Shown here: positions 57,729 to 64,000 of the stretch, one piece after another
Numbering within the stretch: the stretch's first letter is position 1
Layout: every line of letters begins with the position of its first letter
The notes under the pieces: generated by a model
Databases searched by the model: none
What the model saw: only the letters and a program-made list of their open reading frames with translations
What the model was told of the DNA's origin: nothing
Source: Acestrorhynchus altus
Taxonomy: Eukaryota > Chordata > Actinopteri > Characiformes > Acestrorhynchidae
Direction of reading: 5' to 3'
DNA length: 64,000 nucleotides
Assembly (NCBI GenBank): GCA_034509495.1
Contig: CM067524.1
Location: forward strand, 1,934,774-1,998,773
Translations under genes and position numbers: made by a program

Positions 57729-60700
57729 GTGAACATGCTGTGTGTGCATTTGCACATCTGTGTCAGCAATGGTAGCTGAATGCATTCATTCAAAGAGTCC
57801 TCTACGTCTATGGAAATGACTGATGATGTTAATTAGGTTATATTTAGCTGGTATCGATGTGTCATTTCAGACCTTCAAACGTTCCATTCAGTTCCTCTGT
57901 CAGTGTACACCACTCATTTTGGGCTGACAGAGGTGGAACGTGGGCTCGGTGGGTTCCAGGTGGGCATAGGCTCTGAGTGGGTTTGTAAATTTTGTTACTT
58001 GGACCCAGTTGGGCTTCCCGAATGGGCCCCATCATTACAGTCCACCATGGGTCCCATCTAGACCAGATTTAGACTGGCTGGCATGCATATGTGGGGCCAA
58101 CATGCAACCCATGTTCAGAACTTTCTGGTTCTCAGGTGGGCTCCCCATACAAGCCCCACATTGGTGTGTCACACTGGGTTATGCATAGGTTGCCAGATAT
58201 TCAGCACTGGTATTAGCGCTGAATCGAATCTAATCTGTCTAATCGGGTGTAACTACTGTCCCCATGATGTTGGTTGAAGGAGGACAAGGGTGAGATTTCA
58301 CCCTTCCAGCTCATAAGATCCCCCTTGTCTAATCGCTACAGTCGCTCACAGCTGCTGTTTTCCATTCCTGATGTTCTCTTTCTCATTTCATTTCAAGACC
58401 ATCGCCGAGTTTGACCTGAAGACGGTGAACTACGAGGTCAAAACACCACTGAGTCACGAGCTGATCCTGGCCAAGCCCCCCCATGACCGATTCACGTTCA
58501 ACTTCCACTCCGAACAAGAAGCCCAAGCTTGGGCCACAGTGGTCACGTCGTCCCTCCGCGAGGCCCACCGAGGTAGAGACACAGCCTTGCTTGTTCTGCA
58601 CGTCTCTTTGAGACAGTCTGTCCTCCTTTTATTCTGTCTTGGTCAGTAAAAATGACTGATCTGATCAATATTTATTGATCTACTCATACAGAAGTGGTTT
58701 CTCTCAGTACGGCGTCGGGTTTAACGCGACATGCCAGACGTCTCTGCATGGAGGTGTAGAGGTTCCTAATGGTGTCCTGTGATGATCCATCCCATGCAGC
58801 TTGAATGTTCTCACTCAGTTCTGCAGATGGTGTGGTAGGGGTGGAGTGTTGATAGAGCGTCCAATAGCATCCCACACATTTTCAATCAGGGACAGGTCTG
58901 GAGATGAGACCGACCACGGCGTAGTATCTGTCTTCAAGACGATATCTTGAGACGGCAGCAGTGTGTGGATGAGCATCGTACTTTTGGAATAGAGCTACGG
59001 AGTGTGTGTTCAGAAAAGGTAGAACCACTGGTTGCAGAACCTCATTAATGTAAAGTTGATCTGTTAAACTTCCTGGAATGAAGATCTAAGGTGATCTGGC
59101 ATCGTACGAAACTACACTGACACCAGACCTTCTGGATGTGTGACAACAAACTATTGGCGCTGACCATGGTGCCTCGCTGTTTGTCTTCTACACCAAGACA
59201 AAAATGGGACTGAAAATGATCTGCTGCCATTCTGAGTCCATGACCGTGTGGGTTGACACCGTTGCAGTCTGTTGGTTCCTTCTGGGTGCAACTATTACAT
59301 ACAGGAGCACTTTGTAGTTACGTAATTACAGATTAGACCCAAAAGTGCTGCTGGAGTGTTTAAACACTGTGTCCACTCTAGTGGAGAGTCCTTCATCAGT
59401 GGTCACAGGATGCTACCCACAGGATGTTCTCAGTCCAGCAGTGACACTGAGGGGTTTAAACACTCCAGCAGCACTGCAGTGTCTGATCCACTCGTACCAG
59501 AACACACACTAACACACCACAATTTTTGGGTTAGCAGTTGGTTTGGGCTGTTGCACTTTAAGCTCCTTTTATGATGAACCCTCTTTGGGACGTGAGATGT
59601 TCCTCAGATGGTGTTTCGTCCTCATTGGTGAGACTGTTTTCATTGGCATGGTGGTGTATATGCTGGGGCGTGTGTTAACCATGTTCCAAAAATGGAGAAG
59701 GAAGTAGTTCCTGAAGGGCTGAGGTTCACTTAGAAATCTGTTTGATCTTCACTAAACATCTGGAAGATGAGTTCAGACGGGTCACCCGGTGCTTCCAGTC
59801 CGAGCTCCGAAACATTATTTGAACATAACGTTCCTAAACCAGTGAAAACAGGATTATAAACGGAGGCCTAAAGTAATAAATTGATTCATGGTTAATATCC
59901 GTGTCCGTATGTCCACTGTCACAGTTAGATCTGACCGGGTCTGTCTTCTCCTTCCCTCAGTGGCTGCTGGTTCCCCCGCAGATGACCGACAGTTACCCCC
60001 CCAGCCGCTGGCTGCACACGGCCCCGCCCTCATGCCCAGTACAGGTACGCCCTTGTGTTTTGGCCCCGCCCTCTGTTTTCTAACAAATCACAAAGTCTCT
60101 ATTGTTCATTATGTAGATGTGCAAATCACTAACCATCTCCTCCTCCTCCTCTCCCCCTCCAACGTTCACCCTCCCTTTCTGCCGCTCTTTCAATCTGTTC
60201 TGTTCTGTCTCTTTCATGCTGTCTTCTCTTCTCTCCTTTTGTCTCTTATTTTCTTCTTTGTCTCTTCTCTTTTTGTTTCTTCTCTTCATATTTCCTTTTT
60301 GTGTTCTCTTTTTGTCTTTTCTCTACTCTTTTGTCTCTTTCTTTTGTTTCTTCTCTTCTCTCCTCCATTCTGTACTCTTGTCCTCTAGAGGACCTGTGTC
60401 AGGAGCTGGTTCGGGCTATAGAGGCTGGTGATGCTCAGGCTGCGTCTGCATGTGCAGAGTCTTTGGCTCGTCAGCAGACGGCGTTGTCCATTCATCCGTC
60501 CCAGGAACGTTACTCCGACCCAGAGATCAGGTGAACAGACGTGAACTTAGTACCACATGAACTTATTTACACACTGGAGACCTGCAGTGACCCGTCACGT
60601 CGGCCCCTCTGTGGCCTCTATAGACTGGTTGCTTATTACTCTTGTGTTTGGCTCTGTCAGTGTTACCTTCACCTGCGCTCGTCACTCAGACTTGAGTTTA

Positions 60701-63117
60701 CTGCCTGGATCAACATCTTATAAGAAGAATAGAGAATAAGGATACTAGGCAGGGACGGTATCACGAGTCATTTTTAGAGAACATAAGGGGGAATGGAGCC
60801 ACGTTGTCCATCGTATTTGTGAAGTCATTGCTTCCACCTGAATGCCCCCTATGATTGTGCCACTGAGCTTCTCTAAGCATCTGAGGGAGCTGCTATGGGC
60901 AAGTGCATCCTGGAATCCCTTTCCTCTGCCAGCACTTGGTTTGTCATTAAGAAGTATGGTGGCTTCTAACCAGGCGTAGAGGCCAGATTTGGATCTCCGT
61001 GAAGAACTTTAATCCTTATTCATCTGTTATCATAGTGCTTGAATTTCTCCAAGCAGCCACAGCATCTCCATGTGGTAGCTGCACGAGAGGTCAATATCCT
61101 GGTCACTATCAGAACATCTTAATACCTTTCTTATTAGTAAATTCCAAATGGGAGATGCTGGTCAACGGTCTCCTATATCCCCTGTCCGTTCCTGCACTTC
61201 CCATAGCGAATTAGAGTACATACATATTTTAGGATTCCACCCCCAGTCCAAAGGACAGTGATGGTTGCTCAAGAACCTCAGAATAGCCTGCACCATTCTC
61301 TGCCTGCTCATCGGGGTAGAACGTGCGCATCATAGCACGTCCCATTTCAGATGCCAAGATGGTTATCCTGGATGGTTAAACACCCCTCTGCTCCTCAAGA
61401 GATCCTTAAGAGTTCCTCAAGAGCCTGAGTTTGACCGAAATGGATGCTATATCACAAGCTGCTGTGTTTCAGGCTGATGCGTGCCTGCCTGCCTGCCTAC
61501 TACCTAGGTATTTGTTTCATCCAGGGTGGACAGTCTGGCTCTAGTCCAGGGATTTTCCCCTGCAAACTGATACCCCGGGTACACGGGGCCTTTAAAAGAG
61601 CTTCATAGGTTCCGTCCTCTTTTTACCCTACACTCTGCCTCTTCTCAAATCTGTTGTCTTCAGTCTCTTTTCTCAAATATCTACGTCTAGATCAGAAGTT
61701 AAACAGGCCTACAGGCTTAACGAAGTCCATTCAAAGGAACCAAAAGTGTCTTTTCTATGGAAGGACACAAATAACCCTTGTACCACCTTTGTTTTTAAGT
61801 ATGCATGGTCAACCAGTCCCAGGTAGACCAGGCTTGCCAGATCAGCATAATATCTACCCTGTGAGGACTATGGTGATTCTTGGTCACTACCAGGGTCTAG
61901 ACTTGGTGCTTGTGCTTCTCCTGCTCAGGCACACCTGATTCAACCCTCCTGTTAATTTTCCAGGATTGGGGTGGTGGTGCCTCAGTGGTTACTGGGTTAT
62001 TGATGAGAGGGCTGCGGTTTGGACCTCTGGGCTCACCAAGCTTCCACTGTTGGGCCCCCAAGCAAGGCCCTTAACCCTTTCTGCTCCCCGGGTGACACAA
62101 CCCTTTGGACTTCTCAAGGTTCATGAGGTTTTGTTCTGTAAAGATTTCTTAGTTTCTGTCCCCTGAGCCCTGTCCCACTAATCCTCACCGTTTTTCTAGT
62201 GGACAGTGCTCAAAGCGTGTACCTTGGTGTCCAGGGTTCAATCCCCATTACCAGCAGTGATGCACATATACATTCTCATTCACACTCATGCACTACTGAC
62301 ATCCACTGGTTACTGGTTAAACTCAACCACGTGTGCAAATGAATTGTTTGTGGGTGTGTGAGTGGCTTTGCCCGACTCGGTTACACTCACCTACTTGTCG
62401 TCTGTTGTCCAGTTTGGCAGTGGCGGTGGAGGACGCCTCTTCTTCCTGTTGTGTCAATGTTAAAGTCTTCCCCCACACCACGATAGCTGAACTCAAACAG
62501 CAGGTAAATGCAGCCATTTACAAAACACAAAACAAATGTGCATATTGAAACATCTGGACATTTCTGGACATGAGTCAGATCACCATAGTGAGATCCAAAG
62601 AGCTCTGAGGCCTTCAGAAAGAAGGTTGTAGATGCAGACATTCACATCTCAAAACATTGAAAACAACTGCAAGACGCTTAAAGACGTCTCCTCTGATCCT
62701 AAATTATGGTAGCGTCTACCATCAGAATGGGCTCAGGGTGTGAACATTTTCTCACCACTGTACTTCTTGAACTTCTTGTCTCTTTCCACCACATTAATTC
62801 CACACTGCAGGTGTTTACAGAGTATGGCTTCCACCCTCGTGTGCAGCGCTGGGTGATCGGTCAGTGTCTATGTGCGGACTCGCGTTCCCTGGCATCCTAC
62901 GGCGTCCAGCACGACGGAGACACAGCCTTTATGTATCTGATGTCGGCACAGCAGGTTGGACTGAAAAGGGCACATGTCCAGCAGGAGCAGGAAAATGCCC
63001 CGCCCACACCAAAAACACACACTGGACACACAAATGTAGCCTACGGGCCAGCAGCACACTGGAGGCCCTACAGCACTCTGCCCAGCAGACTTCACCACAC
63101 ACCCCACAACAACTCAG
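56704..63117 (+). CDS. sharpin: sharpin, SHANK-associated RH domain protein (LUBAC subunit), 3' end outside window
   Basis: Exons 56704-56973, 58398-58572, 59961-60044, 60389-60530, 62413-62503, 62811-63117, all GT-AG and in phase (0,1,1,2,0,1) without lesions. The first two exons encode the PH-like dimerisation domain (LRLQLSMDPGSAGEFRLSL; TIAEFDLKTVNYEV; FNFHSEQEAQAWATVVTSSL). Exon 4 encodes a helical LUBAC-binding-type segment (EDLCQELVRAIEAGDAQ). Exons 5-6 encode the ubiquitin-like domain (VNVKVFPHTTIAELKQQ; VQRWVIGQCLCADSRSLASYGV). SHARPIN with HOIP and HOIL-1 makes linear ubiquitin chains in NF-kB signalling (established). The C-terminal NZF zinc finger (WSCPxCTFxN type) is not found before 64000, so at least one exon lies beyond the window. 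The start ATG lies in CGCAGATGGCGC with a CpG-rich exon 1. Confidence 0.92.
57010..57660. repeat. 43-bp minisatellite in sharpin intron 1
   Basis: About 15 copies of a 43 bp unit ('accatactgcctcagctgac' + 'ctcacaggagaacatctccactg'), starting about 40 bp after the exon-1 donor. Confidence 0.95.
57683..57727. repeat. (ATT)n microsatellite
   Basis: About 15 units in sharpin intron 1, followed at 57735-57800 by a small family-1 element fragment ('gtgtgcatttgcacatctgt'). Confidence 0.9.
58655..59300 (-). mobile_element. Tc1/mariner-type remnant, copy 2
   Basis: Closely similar, in the same orientation, to 2669-3372 (shared 'tctctgcatggaggtgtaga', 'cccatgcagcttgaatgttc', 'ggtgtggtaggggtggagtg', 'gatgagaccgaccac'). 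It has no intact transposase frame. It lies in sharpin intron 2. Confidence 0.75.
59385..59530 (-). repeat. Element family 2, opposite end
   Basis: Blocks 'cttcatcagtggtcacagga', 'cagcagtgacactgaggggt', 'gcactgcagtgtctgatcca' and 'cacactaacacaccac', the other half of the family-2 consensus. Confidence 0.65.
60140..60380. repeat. CT-rich tract before sharpin exon 4
   Basis: About 240 bp of 'tcttctctcctttttgtctc'-like text, forming an unusually long polypyrimidine tract upstream of the acceptor at 60388. Confidence 0.8.
60531..62412. other. sharpin intron 4 with repeat remnants
   Basis: No further exon is supported. 60770-61560 looks like an eroded mobile-element segment I could not classify. 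61965-62100 is a tRNA-type SINE ('ctcagtggttactgggttat', 'gcttccactgttgggccccc', 'caaggcccttaaccctttct'). Confidence 0.5.
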
Positions 63118-63169
63118 GTGAGTGTGCAAAGCTCCTCGAAGTCTGGGTCACAGGTTTTGAGGCTGTGGT

Positions 63170-63410
63170 CTCAGTCAGGTCACGAGTCTTTATGAGGATT
63201 TGATTGCATTCAGCGACAAGACCGTTACTGAAACCCCGAAAGTACTGAATGGAGCTCCATCATTCCGGCGAACGCAGTTCCACTCTACTCCACGCCTGAC
63301 TAGACAAGCTGTGTGTGCATTTGCACATCTCTGTCAGCAACGGGTGCAAGTTAAAGTAGCTGGATGCGTTCATTAGAAGGGGTGTCCAGAAATATTTGGA
63401 CACTCTGTGT
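63170..63410 (-). repeat. Element family 1 copy in sharpin intron
   Basis: Blocks 'tatgaggatttgattgcatt', 'cagcgacaagaccgttactg', 'tggagctccatcattccggc', 'cttgtgtgtgcatttgcaca'-like text and the end 'gtccagaaatatttggacac'. The remainder to 64000 holds nothing I recognise. Confidence 0.7.
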
Positions 63411-64000
63411 ATGTGGTTTGTATATTCTATAAAGTAAAATAATGAAAATGAGGAAAACCAAGAGGTTCTGAGCAGTTCTGTCTCCAGTCCAGGCCCAGAC
63501 ACATAACTGGTTCCCAGCGTACAGAAGCGGGCTCTCGCACACCCGCCTTCATTCCAGCGAAGAACAGGAAGCTTGTACTCCCACAGAATTCCCTGCGGTT
63601 CATGCGGAAGCTGCGTTCGCTGCATGCTTTGTTGAGCGTCTCCAAATCGTAGAAGAATATAGACGTCTTCAAAAACATGTTGTCCCCCCTCAGGCGTGAA
63701 ATGCTTATTAATGCGCTGTGTTTATTCCGTCATAATGTCACGTCGTGTCCATTAATTGAGCACAAAGTTGCAGTAAAAGCAGTTTTTATTTGTGAGGGAT
63801 GGTTGAGTTCAGCTCAAAACTTAAAAACCTAAACCTAAAAAGAAAACACATGCGCACTGGGAGCGTTCCGATCACCGCAGTAGCTCCCTTGTGAAGTGGA
63901 CTACACAGGAAGTTGACCAGTCCAGTACCTTGGCCATGCGTTGTGAACGCCCTGCACCGTGGTCTGCTTGATGACGTAGGGCATGAAACGATTCAACCAC

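Overview
This is a stretch of vertebrate nuclear DNA, almost certainly from a teleost fish. Genes are split into many short exons with GT-AG introns. The proteins I recognise are vertebrate cilia, signalling and immune proteins. The non-coding part is full of fish-type dispersed elements (Tc1-like transposon remnants, two families of short non-autonomous DNA elements, tRNA-type SINE tails), long CA/GT microsatellites and many minisatellites. The element mix looks ostariophysan (characin or catfish side), but that is only an impression. No prokaryotic, viral or CRISPR signal was found.

Layout. 0.4-2.4 kb (+): the last four exons of dync2i1 (WDR60, dynein-2 intermediate chain), intact. 5.4-18.6 kb (+): 22 exons of wdr97, a WD-repeat protein, carrying five apparent disabling changes. 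22.8-28.0 kb (-): lrrc14, a PRAME/LRR-family gene with a nonsense codon and at least two frameshifts. 29.8-35.4 kb (+): an AIG1/GIMAP-type GTPase gene with a hydrophobic first exon, a broken GTPase exon and a long tail of 12-residue tandem repeats. 36.6-37.3 kb (-): a compact three-exon gene for an unrecognised 72-residue protein, with its own TATA box, convergent to the GTPase gene. 43.6-50.9 kb (-): maf1, the RNA polymerase III repressor, seven clean coding exons. 56.7-63.1 kb (+): sharpin, six clean exons; its 3' zinc-finger exon lies beyond the window.

MAF1, SHARPIN, WDR97 and LRRC14 all sit in human 8q24.3, so most of the window keeps an old vertebrate neighbourhood. maf1 and sharpin are divergent as in mammals, but here they are pushed apart by a Tc1-like remnant and about 1 kb of AT-rich satellite. 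The gene products do not form one pathway: dync2i1 (and probably wdr97) relate to cilia or flagella, maf1 to Pol III control, sharpin to linear ubiquitin/NF-kB signalling, and GIMAP-type GTPases to lymphocyte/immune biology.

The most interesting observations are: (1) the 72-residue gene; (2) a short phase-1 exon encoding a RSxS[LF]D motif shared between that gene and the neighbouring GTPase gene; (3) the GTPase gene's expanding 12-residue repeat tail; (4) a block from about 9 to 34 kb in which three neighbouring genes carry disabling changes while genes on both sides are clean. Exon coordinates were read by eye from splice signals, reading frame and remembered family sequences. No alignment or expression data were available.
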